DNA of 64,000 nt from Bacillota bacterium (GTDB lineage Bacteria; Bacillota; Dehalobacteriia; UBA4068; UBA4997), in the NCBI GenBank assembly GCA_021771915.1, contig JAETNY010000002.1:1-64000 (forward strand), written 5' to 3'. Shown here in pieces: positions 25,218 to 33,962 of the stretch. Every line of letters starts with the position of its first letter. Positions within the stretch are counted from its first letter, which is position 1. Below the pieces are notes generated by a model, which saw only the letters and a program-made list of their open reading frames with translations, searched no databases and was not told the origin of the DNA. Both the position numbers and the translations under genes were made by a program.

Positions 25218-25976
25218 CTATTCCCCAAGATAAGCCACAACAACTTTGGGGTCATTCAAAACATCACTCGGCTTGCCCTGCGCCAGCATCTGGCCAAAGT
25301 TAAGCACCGTAATTTCTTCACAGATACCAGAAACCAGCTTCATATCATGCTCAATCAACAAAATTGTCATATTAAACTCATCTCGCACAAAGCGGATAGT
25401 TTCCATTAGTTCAGCCGTTTCATTAGGATTCATGCCTGCCGCCGGCTCATCAAGCAACAAAAGTTTCGGACTGGTCGCCAAGGCTCTGGCAATCTCTAAT
25501 TTACGCTGTTTGCCATAGGGCAGATTGGAAGCCAAAAAATCCTTTTCTCCATATAAATCGAAAACCTCCAGCAACTTTCTGGCACGCTCATTCAGTTCCT
25601 GTTCATCTCTGAAATAGGAAGGCAAACGGAAAATACCAGACACCAGGCTGTATTTAACATGCCGATGCAGCCCAACCTTTACATTATCCAAAACCGACAT
25701 TTTAGTAAAAAGACGAATATTCTGAAAGGTTCTGGCAATACCCCGATGAGAAATTTCCATAGTGCTATGACCGGTTAAATTCTCGCCATCAAGAAAAAAC
25801 GTACCCTCGGTTGGCTGATAAACACCCGTAAGTAAATTAAATACAGTGGTTTTGCCTGCGCCATTTGGGCCAATCAAGCCATATAAACTTCCCTGTTCAA
25901 TGCTAACATTAAAACCGTCAACAGCACGCAGGCCGCCAAAATGAATGCCCAGATTTTTAACCTCCAGCAATGACAT
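25218..25976 (-). CDS. livG: Branched-chain amino-acid ABC transporter ATPase LivG
   Basis: The 252-residue ATPase has Walker A GPNGAGKTTVF and the LivG-specific RGIARTFQNIRLFTKMSVLDNV. It also has a variant signature region LPYGKQRKLEIARAL, Walker B LLLLDEPAAGMNP and TILLIEHDM. It forms the ATPase heterodimer with LivF. AAAGGAGG precedes the start, and it lies 1 nt after livM. Confidence 0.95.
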   Translation of the reverse strand: MSLLEVKNLGIHFGGLRAVDGFNVSIEQGSLYGLIGPNGAGKTTVFNLLTGVYQPTEGTFFLDGENLTGHSTMEISHRGIARTFQNIRLFTKMSVLDNVKVGLHRHVKYSLVSGIFRLPSYFRDEQELNERARKLLEVFDLYGEKDFLASNLPYGKQRKLEIARALATSPKLLLLDEPAAGMNPNETAELMETIRFVRDEFNMTILLIEHDMKLVSGICEEITVLNFGQMLAQGKPSDVLNDPKVVVAYLGE

Positions 25977-25977
25977 T

Positions 25978-26952
25978 TTATTCGCCCTCCTTTACCAGGT
26001 CAGCGCCCTGCTTCTTAGCTTTTTTACTGAACACACGCTGTTTAAAATTGTTAAATTTAGCATTATTGTTTAACAACATCATAACAATCAGAACCACCGC
26101 ATAAATCAACATACGATAATCCTGCAAACCACGCAGAATTTCCGGCAGAACCGTGATAAGCAAAGCCGCTATTACTGAACCGGGAATACTGCCCATACCG
26201 CCCATAACCACCATAACCAGAATTTCAATAGATTTATTGAAATCAAAAGTGCTTGGTTTCAAAATACCCAGATTATGTCCATATAAAACACCAGCAATAC
26301 CAGCAAAAAAAGCAGCTACCACAAAGGCCAGCAATTTATAATAAACCACAGGAATACCCATAGATTCTGCTGCAATCTTATTATCACGAATTGAACAAAT
26401 AGCACGACCATGCCGGGAATTAACCAGATTGGTAATGACGATAATTGTAATAACCAGCATTATATAAACAATAGTATAATTGGAATATTTAGGAATACCA
26501 TTCAAACCGCCGGAGCCACCAACAATGCTTAAATTATTGAAAATTGAACGAATAATTTCACCAAAAGCCAGCGTAACAATCGCCAGATAGTCGCCGCGCA
26601 GACGCAAGGCCGGAATACCAATAATTACGCCAAAAATGGCCGCCACAATGCCACCCATCAGCATTGCCAGGGGTAACTCTATATATATTGGCAAATCAAG
26701 ATTAACCGTCAGCATACAACCAGTATAAGCGCCAACCGACATAAACCCGGCATGACCCAATGAGAGTTCTCCCAAAAAACCAACAATCAGACTTAATGAT
26801 ACAGCCAAAATAATATTAATACCGATTGGTACCAACAAAGCCTTGGCCTGACGACTGAAAAAACCCTGCGCATCAAGTGCAAACAGCACCGCATATATGG
26901 CGGCAATCACCGCCAGTAAAAACAAATTCTTCTTTGACAATAATTGTTTCAT
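25978..26952 (-). CDS. livM: Branched-chain amino-acid ABC transporter permease LivM
   Basis: The 324-residue permease has about nine membrane helices and the LivM segments GELSLGHAGFMSVGAYTG, IIGIPALRLRGDYLAIVTLAFGEI and MVVMGGMGSIPGSVIAA. It forms the channel with LivH. The frame is open up to 27036 across the livH end; the ATG at 26952 (MKQLLSKKNLF) is the realistic start and has AAGGGG 11 nt upstream. It lies 22 nt after livH. Confidence 0.94.
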   Translation of the reverse strand: MKQLLSKKNLFLLAVIAAIYAVLFALDAQGFFSRQAKALLVPIGINIILAVSLSLIVGFLGELSLGHAGFMSVGAYTGCMLTVNLDLPIYIELPLAMLMGGIVAAIFGVIIGIPALRLRGDYLAIVTLAFGEIIRSIFNNLSIVGGSGGLNGIPKYSNYTIVYIMLVITIIVITNLVNSRHGRAICSIRDNKIAAESMGIPVVYYKLLAFVVAAFFAGIAGVLYGHNLGILKPSTFDFNKSIEILVMVVMGGMGSIPGSVIAALLITVLPEILRGLQDYRMLIYAVVLIVMMLLNNNAKFNNFKQRVFSKKAKKQGADLVKEGE

Positions 26953-26974
26953 TTCTTTAAACGCCCCTTGCCGC

Positions 26975-27850
26975 TTATACCTTTTCCGTAACTTTTTTGC
27001 CCAGCAAACCAGTGGGCTTAACCAGCAGCACCACAATCAAAACGCCAAATACAATAGCATCAGCCAGCTGCGTGGAAATATAAGCCTTAGACAAGCTTTC
27101 AATAATACCCAATAATATGCCGCCCAGCATCGCGCCAGGCACACTGCCAATACCGCCCAAAACAGCAGCGACAAACGCCTTGATACCCGGCATTGAACCG
27201 GTATACGGACCAACATATCCATAAGAAGCAATATAAAGCACGCCAGCCACCGCAGCCAGAGCAGAACCAATCAGAAAAGTTACCGCAATAGTTTTATTAA
27301 CATTAACGCCCATCAACTGCGCAGCGCCTTTATCTTCAGAAACAGCCAGCATTGCCTTGCCGGTCATAGTATGGTTAATAAACCAAGTCAACCCCACCAT
27401 CAAAACAATAGTCAAAAGTAATGTAACAACAGCATTACCACTGATTGCAAAATCACCTATATGTATCAGGCCAACATTAATTGCTGATTCCACTTTTCTC
27501 TGTGTAGAACCAAAAATCAACAGAGCTAAACTTTGCAGAAAATAGCTGACGCCAATAGCTGTAATCAAAACAGCCAACGGCGAAGCTTGACGCAAAGGCT
27601 TATAGGCAATGCGCTCAATCGTAACGCCCAGAACAGCACAAACCAGCATGCTGACCGGAATAGCCAGATATGGCGGAAAATGCAGAGTTGACATAGCAAT
27701 AGAAAGCGTATAGGCGCCCACCATAATAACATCACCATGAGCAAAATTCAACATTTTACATATGCCGTAAACCATTGTATAGCCCAGCGCAATCAATGCA
27801 TATATACTGCCTAAGCTTAAGCCGTTTACAAGTTGTGCTAAAAATTCCAA
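26975..27850 (-). CDS. livH: Branched-chain amino-acid ABC transporter permease LivH
   Basis: The roughly 291-residue permease has the canonical start (EFLAQLVNGLSLGSIYALIA) and LGYTMVYGICKMLNFAHGD, plus the C-terminal AAVLGGIGSVPGAMLGG. I use the TTG at 27850, which has GAGGTGG 5 nt upstream; the frame starts with GTG at 27859. A promoter (27889-27918) and a preceding terminator (27985-28026) suggest partial independence from livK. Confidence 0.94.
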   Translation of the reverse strand: MEFLAQLVNGLSLGSIYALIALGYTMVYGICKMLNFAHGDVIMVGAYTLSIAMSTLHFPPYLAIPVSMLVCAVLGVTIERIAYKPLRQASPLAVLITAIGVSYFLQSLALLIFGSTQRKVESAINVGLIHIGDFAISGNAVVTLLLTIVLMVGLTWFINHTMTGKAMLAVSEDKGAAQLMGVNVNKTIAVTFLIGSALAAVAGVLYIASYGYVGPYTGSMPGIKAFVAAVLGGIGSVPGAMLGGILLGIIESLSKAYISTQLADAIVFGVLIVVLLVKPTGLLGKKVTEKV

Positions 27851-27888
27851 ATATACCACCTCATTAAAACAATAAAAACTATTTTTAT

Positions 27889-27918
27889 ATTATATCATAG
27901 GTTAGTATAGAAACACAA
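27889..27918 (-). promoter_or_regulatory. Internal promoter for livH-livM-livG-livF
   Basis: On the minus strand, TTGTGT (27913-27918), 18 bases and TATAAT (27889-27894) lie about 40 nt before livH. The -35 is poor. The element lies downstream of the livK terminator hairpin, so it could drive the permease and ATPase genes alone. Confidence 0.45.
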
Positions 27919-27984
27919 TTATTTTTTTCAGATTTGGTGACAAAAAAACAAAAAAATTTTATTTTTATACATAAATTTCTTGTT

Positions 27985-28026
27985 AAATAAATAAATCTGC
28001 CGTCAGCCTCGGCCAACGGCAGATTT
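27985..28026 (-). terminator. Terminator (probably leaky) between livK and livH
   Basis: Perfect 11-base arms (27993-28003 and 28016-28026) enclose a 12-base loop and are followed on the minus strand by ATTTATTT. The hairpin is placed right after the livK stop, where an attenuating terminator would keep the binding protein in excess over the membrane parts. Confidence 0.75.
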
Positions 28027-28049
28027 TAGTTTCGCAAAATAATTATTGA

Positions 28050-29213
28050 TTATTCAGCAGGAACAGTATCGCCGTCCTGAACGATAGCAATAATAGCTTC
28101 TTTAGTAGCGTCACCATTTTCGTCCCAAGACATCTTACCGGTTACGCCATCAATCTCAATTTCATGCATAGCAGCAATCAAAGCCTCACTATCAGCAGAG
28201 CCAGCTTTTTCCAAAGCAGCAGCAATAGCATATACAGCATCATAACCGTCAGCAGCAAACTGATCCGGAATAGCGCCATAAGCTTCCTGATAAGCAGTTA
28301 CAAAACCAACTGTCTTTTCGTCGGTAGCATTAGCAAAGAAAGGAGTCAGGAATGCAGCACCATTAATCAGAGTGGTATCCCCCTCCAACTGTTTGATAAC
28401 ACCGTCCCAGCCATCGCAGCCATAATACGGAACAGACAAGCCTACATCGCCGGCCTGATTAGCTACATAAGCAACTTCCTGATAATAGAAAGGCATAAAC
28501 AAAGCCTGTGCGCCAGAGTTTTTAATGCTAGTCAGCTGAGTATGGAAATCAACATCGCCAGAAGCAAAGGATTCAGCAGCAGCCACAGTGCCACCCAACG
28601 CTTCATAAGCAGCTACAAAAGCTTCATAAATACCGGAGGAATATGCATCAGATACATCATACAGTACTGCACAATTAGTAACACCCTGTGCATAGATATA
28701 ATCAGCCATATGCTGACCCTGCTGTGGGTCTGTGAAGCAAATGCGGAAGCAGTTATCATACTGTGCCGCAGCTGCTGCGGAAGCAGAAGGAGTAATCTGC
28801 AACAGATTGTCTGCATGAGATTCTTCAGTTACAGCAATACAGGGAACGCTGGTAACCGCACCAATCAACGCGTTCATACCCTTATCCATCAATGTGTTAT
28901 AAGCGCTTACAGCTTTTTCTGCATCATGCTGGTCATCTTCAGGCATCAACTGAAATGTGTAGCCAGCAACGCCACCAGCAGCGTTAATTTCTGCCACAGC
29001 AATCTCCTCACCCTGCTTAGCAGAATTACCATAGCTAGCCGCGCCACCAGTCAGTGGGCCGATGCTGCCAATGATAAATACTTTGCTTTCATCATCGCCA
29101 GCTTTGTTGCTGCCCTGATTCTGGTCGGTATCATTGCCACAGCCAGCAAAAGCAAACAGTGCAACAACAGCAACCATACACAAAGCAAACAACTTAAAGT
29201 AGTTCTTCTTCAT
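28050..29213 (-). CDS. livK: Branched-chain amino-acid ABC transporter substrate-binding lipoprotein LivK
   Basis: The 387-residue lipoprotein has a signal peptide ending in the lipobox FAGC (Cys25). It is followed by the periplasmic-binding fold (KVFIIGSIGPLTGGAASYGN, EINAAGGVAGYTFQLMPEDD, TPSASAAA). It captures branched-chain amino acids and delivers them to LivHM. The ATG at 29213 has AGGTGG 8 nt upstream; the frame opens with GTG at 29225. It is the first gene of the liv operon, behind the promoter 29284-29313. Confidence 0.93.
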   Translation of the reverse strand: MKKNYFKLFALCMVAVVALFAFAGCGNDTDQNQGSNKAGDDESKVFIIGSIGPLTGGAASYGNSAKQGEEIAVAEINAAGGVAGYTFQLMPEDDQHDAEKAVSAYNTLMDKGMNALIGAVTSVPCIAVTEESHADNLLQITPSASAAAAAQYDNCFRICFTDPQQGQHMADYIYAQGVTNCAVLYDVSDAYSSGIYEAFVAAYEALGGTVAAAESFASGDVDFHTQLTSIKNSGAQALFMPFYYQEVAYVANQAGDVGLSVPYYGCDGWDGVIKQLEGDTTLINGAAFLTPFFANATDEKTVGFVTAYQEAYGAIPDQFAADGYDAVYAIAAALEKAGSADSEALIAAMHEIEIDGVTGKMSWDENGDATKEAIIAIVQDGDTVPAE

Positions 29214-29283
29214 GTCTTTTTCCACCTTTTCTAAAAATTTTTTAGCGTAAAGCCAATTTTTCAGCCTTGCGTTATAATAGAAA

Positions 29284-29313
29284 ATTATACGTCAAATCAA
29301 CAGAGCTTGTCAA
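29284..29313 (-). promoter_or_regulatory. Promoter of livK
   Basis: On the minus strand, TTGACA (29308-29313), an 18-base spacer and TATAAT (29284-29289) give a leader of about 65 nt to livK. Both hexamers match consensus. Confidence 0.75.
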
Positions 29314-29395
29314 TACAATTTTACAAATTTTACCGTTGTATTTTGTATTTATTTTGTTTTTTTATACAGAAAAGATAAACCCAACCACAATTTAC

Positions 29396-29424
29396 TTGCT
29401 TATACGCGTATTTTCTGTTATAAT
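29396..29424 (+). promoter_or_regulatory. Promoter of the 29468-30037 lipoprotein gene
   Basis: TTGCTT (29396-29401), 17 bases and TATAAT (29419-29424) lie about 40 nt before the ATG at 29468. Confidence 0.65.
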
Positions 29425-29467
29425 TTGTGTATTAATTACATTATTATTTATAATTAAGGAGTTTAGT

Positions 29468-30037
29468 ATGAAATTTTTAAAGTATTTTTTAAGCCTGCCA
29501 ATAATTCTTTTGCTTTTTATGGCAGCTGGCTGCCAAAATGAACCAATAAATATAATGCAGGTTATAAATGCCAACGAGTTTTCCACCAGCAGCACCAATT
29601 CTGTTATCCATCAGGCTCAGGCCAATGAACCAGAAGATTGTTTGCTTTACATTATACATGAGCCAACAGATGAAGAACTCTCCGAGTTACTCTCCTATAC
29701 CATGCTCAAATTGAACGAAGATGAACCGCTGACGCTTTTGGCGCCGCGTGAGCAAAAGAGTATGATGAAAATATATAATCTTAATTATAATGAAGAAACT
29801 GAAAGCTATGAGCGCGGCTTGGAGGTTTGGAGCCTGGACAGTACCAATAAGGGATTTATTGCGGCAGCTCAAATGAAATATGGTCAGCCCGGCCAGCCAG
29901 TTTATGAGTTATACATTGAAAGCAATGACAGCTATGGCAGTTATTTTTTTGAATTGCCAGCCGAGGAAGATACCATGCCCCATATTGATTATCTGGTTAA
30001 ACAGGGGACTGTCATTACCGTTAAAGGACTTGATTAA
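29468..30037 (+). CDS. Small lipoprotein of unknown function
   Basis: The 189-residue product begins MKFLKYFLSLPIILLLFMAA and has the lipobox AAGC (Cys22), so it is probably lipidated and exported. The mature part is acidic, with no recognised domain. The longer frame from 29267 is rejected: AAGGAG lies 6 nt before 29468, and the promoter lies inside the longer frame. It stands alone on the plus strand, divergent from livK and convergent with rpsO, with which it shares a two-way terminator. Confidence 0.72.
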   Translation: MKFLKYFLSLPIILLLFMAAGCQNEPINIMQVINANEFSTSSTNSVIHQAQANEPEDCLLYIIHEPTDEELSELLSYTMLKLNEDEPLTLLAPREQKSMMKIYNLNYNEETESYERGLEVWSLDSTNKGFIAAAQMKYGQPGQPVYELYIESNDSYGSYFFELPAEEDTMPHIDYLVKQGTVITVKGLD

Positions 30038-30076
30038 TAAACGCCGCCGTTTTTCAATAAAACGGCAACATAAGAT

Positions 30077-30113
30077 AAAAGGTGGTATGTGTTTATTCAA
30101 CATGCCACCTTTT
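30077..30113. terminator. Two-way terminator between the lipoprotein gene and rpsO
   Basis: Fourteen-base arms (30077-30090 and 30100-30113; the only non-Watson-Crick pair is a wobble) enclose a 9-base loop. The arms end in A-runs and T-runs, so the hairpin can act on both strands, after the plus-strand lipoprotein gene and after the minus-strand rpsO. A second, smaller hairpin lies at 30046-30066 without a U-tract. Confidence 0.75.
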
Positions 30114-30136
30114 ATAATGCAATTTTAATTAATCAA

Positions 30137-30406
30137 CTAACGGCGCAGGCCAAGTTCAGTGATGATTTTGCGGTAACGCTCAAAATCCTGGGCTTTGATA
30201 TAGCCAAGAAAACGGCGACGCTGGCCAACCAGCTGCAACAGACCGCGGCGAGAATGGAAATCTTTGGGATGACGCTTCATATGCTCAGTTAAATCTGAGA
30301 TACGCTGACTGAGCAGCGCAACCTGAACCTCCGGAGAACCGGTGTCACCTTCATGCTGCTGAAATTTAGCAATGATTTCCGCTTTTTTAGCAGTAGTCAA
30401 CGGCAT
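30137..30406 (-). CDS. rpsO: 30S ribosomal protein S15
   Basis: The 89-residue protein has the standard length and sequence ([49 protein letters not shown]). It is a primary 16S rRNA binder in the small-subunit platform. AGGAGG lies 11 nt before the ATG. It has its own promoter and a structured leader after ribF, consistent with autoregulation. Confidence 0.97.
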   Translation of the reverse strand: MPLTTAKKAEIIAKFQQHEGDTGSPEVQVALLSQRISDLTEHMKRHPKDFHSRRGLLQLVGQRRRFLGYIKAQDFERYRKIITELGLRR

Positions 30407-30503
30407 AAATTCTTTACCTCCTGTTTAATATTGGCCAACAGCCCAGATAGGGTCGGAGTGTCCATATCCGCGCTGTGGTATGGCGACGGTCTTGCAGACC
30501 GCT
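30407..30503 (-). promoter_or_regulatory. Structured 5' leader of rpsO, candidate S15 autoregulatory element
   Basis: The roughly 95-nt leader is GC-rich compared with its surroundings. It contains a perfect hairpin with arms CGGTCT/AGACCG near its 5' end and a second small hairpin (CGGA...TCCG), then a run to AGGAGG. S15 represses its own mRNA in several bacteria through unrelated leader folds. Location and structure suggest the same here; the fold does not obviously match a described one. Confidence 0.45.
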
Positions 30504-30509
30504 TTTCAT

Positions 30510-30538
30510 ATTATATATTATAAATTGCTTTTTGGCAA
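30510..30538 (-). promoter_or_regulatory. Promoter of rpsO
   Basis: On the minus strand, TTGCCA (30533-30538), 17 bases and TATAAT (30510-30515) lie just past the ribF stop, giving a transcript with a leader of about 95 nt. Confidence 0.7.
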
Positions 30539-30541
30539 TAG

Positions 30542-31471
30542 TTATTGTAAAATTTTTGCAGCTTTTTTACTATCTGCGGCAATTTGTTCCCGTAACAGTT
30601 CCATTGAAGCAAATTTACGCTCCGGCCGAATTTCCTGCACAAAACGTACGCGCATTTCCTTACCATAAAAATCACAATCCGCACCCAAACAATGAGTTTC
30701 AATCGTTGGCACAATATTTTCAGCAATCGTCGGGCGCAAACCTACATTAACAACAGACGGCCAAATTCTGCCAGCACACTCGGCCCAGGCGGCATAAACG
30801 CCATAAGCCGGCAACAACATTGCCTGCTCTGCCAGAATATTCGCAGTGGGAAAACCAAAGAATTGTCGTCCCAGCTGTCGGCCATGCACAACCTCACCGG
30901 ACAGCGCGTATTCTCGCCCCAGTAAACAATTGGCTTTGACAATCTGACCAGCGGCAATCAGCTGGCGCAGCCAACTGCTGCTGACAATCTGGCCCTCATG
31001 TTGACACGGTGGCAGTATTTCCACCTCAAAATTTTGCCCATTCCCCAGCCGCTGTAAAGTTTGAGCCTTACCAACCCCTCTGGCGCCAAAGCTAAAGTTA
31101 AAGCCTACAATCACCAGATTGGCCGCCAAACCAGCCTCTGCCAAAAACTGAGCAACAAAATCGGCCGGCGACAAATGTGACAACTCCGCAGTAAAAGGCA
31201 TCTCTAAAAGATAATCCAAACCAATGTCCGCAATCGCCCGGCGCTTTTCAGTTTGGCTCTGCAAAAGCTGCGGCTGCTGGTCTGACAAAACCGCCAAAGG
31301 ATGCGGTGCAAAGGTAAAAGCCATTGAAACACCGCCGGCCGCCTGAGCCGCCATTACAGCCCGGCGTAAAAGTTGCTGATGGCCTAAATGCACACCGTCA
31401 AAATTACCTAAAGTTACAGCTAAAAATTTATTCTGCTGTTCAAATTCTTTAACTGAACGCAAAATTTTCAT
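30542..31471 (-). CDS. ribF: Bifunctional riboflavin kinase / FAD synthetase
   Basis: The 309-residue enzyme makes FMN and FAD. The N-terminal FAD-synthetase part has AVTLGNFDGVHLGHQQLL and the distal VVGFNFSFGARGVG. The C-terminal riboflavin-kinase part has GRQLGRQFFGFPTANI, YGVYAAWAE, VVNVGLRPTI and ETHCLGADCDFYGKEMRVRFVQEIRPE. I use the ATG at 31471, which has AGGTGA 10 nt upstream; an ATG at 31480 is an alternative. The long N-terminal extension reading into truB is a shadow. Confidence 0.95.
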   Translation of the reverse strand: MKILRSVKEFEQQNKFLAVTLGNFDGVHLGHQQLLRRAVMAAQAAGGVSMAFTFAPHPLAVLSDQQPQLLQSQTEKRRAIADIGLDYLLEMPFTAELSHLSPADFVAQFLAEAGLAANLVIVGFNFSFGARGVGKAQTLQRLGNGQNFEVEILPPCQHEGQIVSSSWLRQLIAAGQIVKANCLLGREYALSGEVVHGRQLGRQFFGFPTANILAEQAMLLPAYGVYAAWAECAGRIWPSVVNVGLRPTIAENIVPTIETHCLGADCDFYGKEMRVRFVQEIRPERKFASMELLREQIAADSKKAAKILQ

Positions 31472-31499
31472 ATTAAACATATCACCTGAATTTTTTTTC

Positions 31500-32438
31500 T
31501 TAAAGCAATACCTTATCCATATGCAGCAACAACATTTCATTACAAGCACAGCCCTGCGCTTCATATCTTGTTTCCCCAATGCCAACCAGCTGCCCCTGAT
31601 AGCAAACTTGACAAGCCGGCGCTTCGGCTTCAGATAAACCAAGCACAATTTCACGACCATGCAGCGCAGATTGAAAATCCTGCTCCGTCTGCAATTCCAC
31701 CATGGGTAAATGAGCCACCCCAACAGATAAGGGCAAAAAATGACTAAAATCTCCAGCCTTCAACATTTCTTCTGCTTTAGCCAATGGCAAAGCACCCTCT
31801 CTGGTAAAGTTGCCCACCGCTGCACGTTCCAACGCCGACATATGCGCCCCAACACCCAAGGTCTGGCCAATATCGTGAAACAGACTGCGTATGTAGGTGC
31901 CGCTGGAACAGCAAATTTCCAAAGTCAACCGGGGTAAAGCCCAATCCAGCACGCGCAGGCTATAAATCCGCACATCGCGCGCCGGCCGCTCCACCTCCAC
32001 ACCAGCTCTGGCCAGCTGATGCAACCTTTGACCACCAATTTTGACAGCGCTCACCATTGGCGGCACCTGTTTAATAAAGCCCTGAAACTGCGGCAAAACG
32101 GCCATAATATCAGACTCCGTCACCGCCGCCAATTTAGCCGGCTCCGCCTGCCAGGTTGTTTCACCCCATTTATCATAAGTGCTGGTAACACTACCCAGCG
32201 TTAATTCGCCCACATAAGTTTTAGGCAAGGAGGTAAAATATTCCGCCAAACGCGTAGCTTTACCAAAACAAACAGGTAAAACGCCGGTGGCCTGTGGGTC
32301 CAACGTACCAGTATGCCCCACCTTGCTTTTGCGCGGCAAATGACGACGCAAAACCGCCACCACATCATGCGAGGTATAATCGGCCGGCTTATAAATATTC
32401 AAAAACCCATTTACGGTCTGCACCAAATTTTCGGTCAT
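31500..32438 (-). CDS. truB: tRNA pseudouridine-55 synthase
   Basis: The 312-residue enzyme modifies U55 in the tRNA T-loop. Motifs are GFLNIYKPADYTSHDVV, KVGHTGTLDPQATGVLPVCFGKATRLAEY (with the catalytic Asp), PMVSAVKIGGQRLHQLAR and CSSGTYIRSLFHDIG. Its start overlaps the nrnA stop by 4 nt. It is part of the nusA-infB cluster. Confidence 0.96.
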   Translation of the reverse strand: MTENLVQTVNGFLNIYKPADYTSHDVVAVLRRHLPRKSKVGHTGTLDPQATGVLPVCFGKATRLAEYFTSLPKTYVGELTLGSVTSTYDKWGETTWQAEPAKLAAVTESDIMAVLPQFQGFIKQVPPMVSAVKIGGQRLHQLARAGVEVERPARDVRIYSLRVLDWALPRLTLEICCSSGTYIRSLFHDIGQTLGVGAHMSALERAAVGNFTREGALPLAKAEEMLKAGDFSHFLPLSVGVAHLPMVELQTEQDFQSALHGREIVLGLSEAEAPACQVCYQGQLVGIGETRYEAQGCACNEMLLLHMDKVLL

Positions 32439-33439
32439 GAAAGTTTGGCCTCCGTTTCTTTCAACAAAACTTCCGCCGCCGCCAAAACCTTAGGCATAAC
32501 CTCGGCCAGATTGCCAGAAATAGTGCAACCGCTCGCCGCATAATGACCGCCGCCGCCAAACTCCGCCGCCAATTTACCAACATTATAACCATCACGCCCA
32601 CGCATGGAAACCTTAACCGTACCCTGCTCCACACGTTCGTCAAAAAACAGGCCGATTTTTACGCCCTCCAACTGCATAGTTTCGCCGGCAATGCCGTCTA
32701 TATCCTCCGGCAAAGCGTGATATTTCTCCTTGGTAACAGCGTCCATACTGCACCAAACCAGTTTATTATCATCGGTTTTCTGCATATTCAACAAAGCCAA
32801 ACCTAACATTTTAAGGTGTCCAAGACTGCGCGACTCAAAAAGATTAATGCGCATTTCTTCCATATTAATACCCTGCGCCAGCAACTCAGCAGCAATCTGC
32901 AAAGTATGCACCCTGGTGTTAGTAAAGCGAAAACCGCCTGTATCTGTACAAATACCAGTATATAGGCAGCGTGCCAAATCCAAATCCCACGATACACCAA
33001 GCGACTGCAAAAACCAGTAAATCAACTCTGCTGTAGCAGCTAAATGAGGGTCCACCAGAGAAACTGCCGGGATATCATCACGCAATGCATGGTGGTCAAA
33101 AATCAGCAAGGGAATTTGCGGCAGATAATCATTAATCCAGCCATTGCCAGTACGCTCCAATGTAGCACAGTCTACCAGTATCACTAAATCCGGCGGCATA
33201 TAGCTGGCTTCTGGCAGCTGGTCAGGGCGTAAAATTTCTGCGGCACCAGGCAAAAAACTTAAATGCCGCGGCACAGCGTCCTGAAAAACCACATTAACCT
33301 GCTTGCCCAGCTTACGCAAACCACGCGCCAGACCCAAAGCAGAACCAAGCGTATCACCATCAGGCGAAATATGCCCCACAATCATCACCTTTTGCTTATC
33401 AGCAAGCAAATCGCAGGCTGGTTGAAAATCATATTTCAT
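32435..33439 (-). CDS. nrnA: Bifunctional oligoribonuclease / PAP phosphatase (DHH family)
   Basis: The DHH/DHHA1 phosphoesterase degrades nano-RNA and 3-phosphoadenosine-5-phosphate. Motifs are MIVGHISPDGDTLGSALGLARGL, LVILVDCATLERTG, LIFDHHALRDDI and the C-terminal DHHA1 block VSMRGRDGYNVGKLAAEFGGGGHYAASGC. The ATG at 33439 has GGAGG 10 nt upstream, inside the end of rbfA. It overlaps truB by 4 nt. Confidence 0.94.
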   Translation of the reverse strand: MKYDFQPACDLLADKQKVMIVGHISPDGDTLGSALGLARGLRKLGKQVNVVFQDAVPRHLSFLPGAAEILRPDQLPEASYMPPDLVILVDCATLERTGNGWINDYLPQIPLLIFDHHALRDDIPAVSLVDPHLAATAELIYWFLQSLGVSWDLDLARCLYTGICTDTGGFRFTNTRVHTLQIAAELLAQGINMEEMRINLFESRSLGHLKMLGLALLNMQKTDDNKLVWCSMDAVTKEKYHALPEDIDGIAGETMQLEGVKIGLFFDERVEQGTVKVSMRGRDGYNVGKLAAEFGGGGHYAASGCTISGNLAEVMPKVLAAAEVLLKETEAKLS

Positions 33440-33444
33440 CAATT

Positions 33445-33816
33445 TTATTCCTCCGATTTTATTACACTGCCAGTGCGTTCGCGCTCATAATCAGCCAGCA
33501 TTTCCGTTATTTTAAAGCCAGCTTCAATGCTGTGGTCGTCCACGAATACCAATTCTGGTACAGTACGCGTATGCAGACGGCGTGCCAACTCACTGCGAAT
33601 ATACCCACCAGCCTTATACAAAGCAGCCAGAGTTTCATCTTTGGCACTTCCCTGCGCAAAATGACTGACAAAAACCTTGGCTTGAGTCAACTCTCTATCA
33701 ACCTGCACTGCCAGAATGGATACCAGCTGCAAGCGTGGGTCTTTCATCTGTCGCACAATATCGGCAATTTCTTTTTTCAATTCCTCGGACAAACGTCGAT
33801 TTCTATATTGAGCCAT
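33445..33816 (-). CDS. rbfA: Ribosome-binding factor A
   Basis: The 123-residue KH-like protein helps mature the 30S subunit. It shows YRNRRLSEELKKEIADIVR, DPRLQLVSILAVQVDRELTQAKVFVS and the C-terminal RTVPELVFVDDHSIEAG. It lies between infB and nrnA as in most Bacillota. The 146 bases before it contain a GC hairpin (33893-33922). Confidence 0.95.
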   Translation of the reverse strand: MAQYRNRRLSEELKKEIADIVRQMKDPRLQLVSILAVQVDRELTQAKVFVSHFAQGSAKDETLAALYKAGGYIRSELARRLHTRTVPELVFVDDHSIEAGFKITEMLADYERERTGSVIKSEE

Positions 33817-33892
33817 TTTTTATTAAATTTTCTCCCTTTTTTAGTATTCAATAATTTATTATATTGCTTTTCTATTAAATTATTGGGGCTTC

Positions 33893-33922
33893 ACGCCAGA
33901 AATATTCCGCCCAAAGCCCCAA
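33893..33922 (-). other. Hairpin in the infB-rbfA gap
   Basis: Nine-base perfect arms (33893-33901 and 33914-33922, TTGGGGCTT type) enclose a 12-base loop. On the minus strand the hairpin is followed by an AT-rich but not T-run sequence, so it could be a weak terminator or a processing site within the operon. Confidence 0.4.
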
Positions 33923-33962
33923 ATAAACTTATCTATTACAGTTCTCAATTAAAGCTTATGAA

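Noticed and set aside
28164-29234. 356-codon plus-strand reading frame opposite livK
   Set aside because: Antisense to a confidently identified gene; its composition is that of a shadow frame.
31481-31723. N-terminal extension of RibF overlapping truB
   Set aside because: The sequence is an out-of-frame translation of truB; the FAD-synthetase domain starts right after the ATG at 31471.
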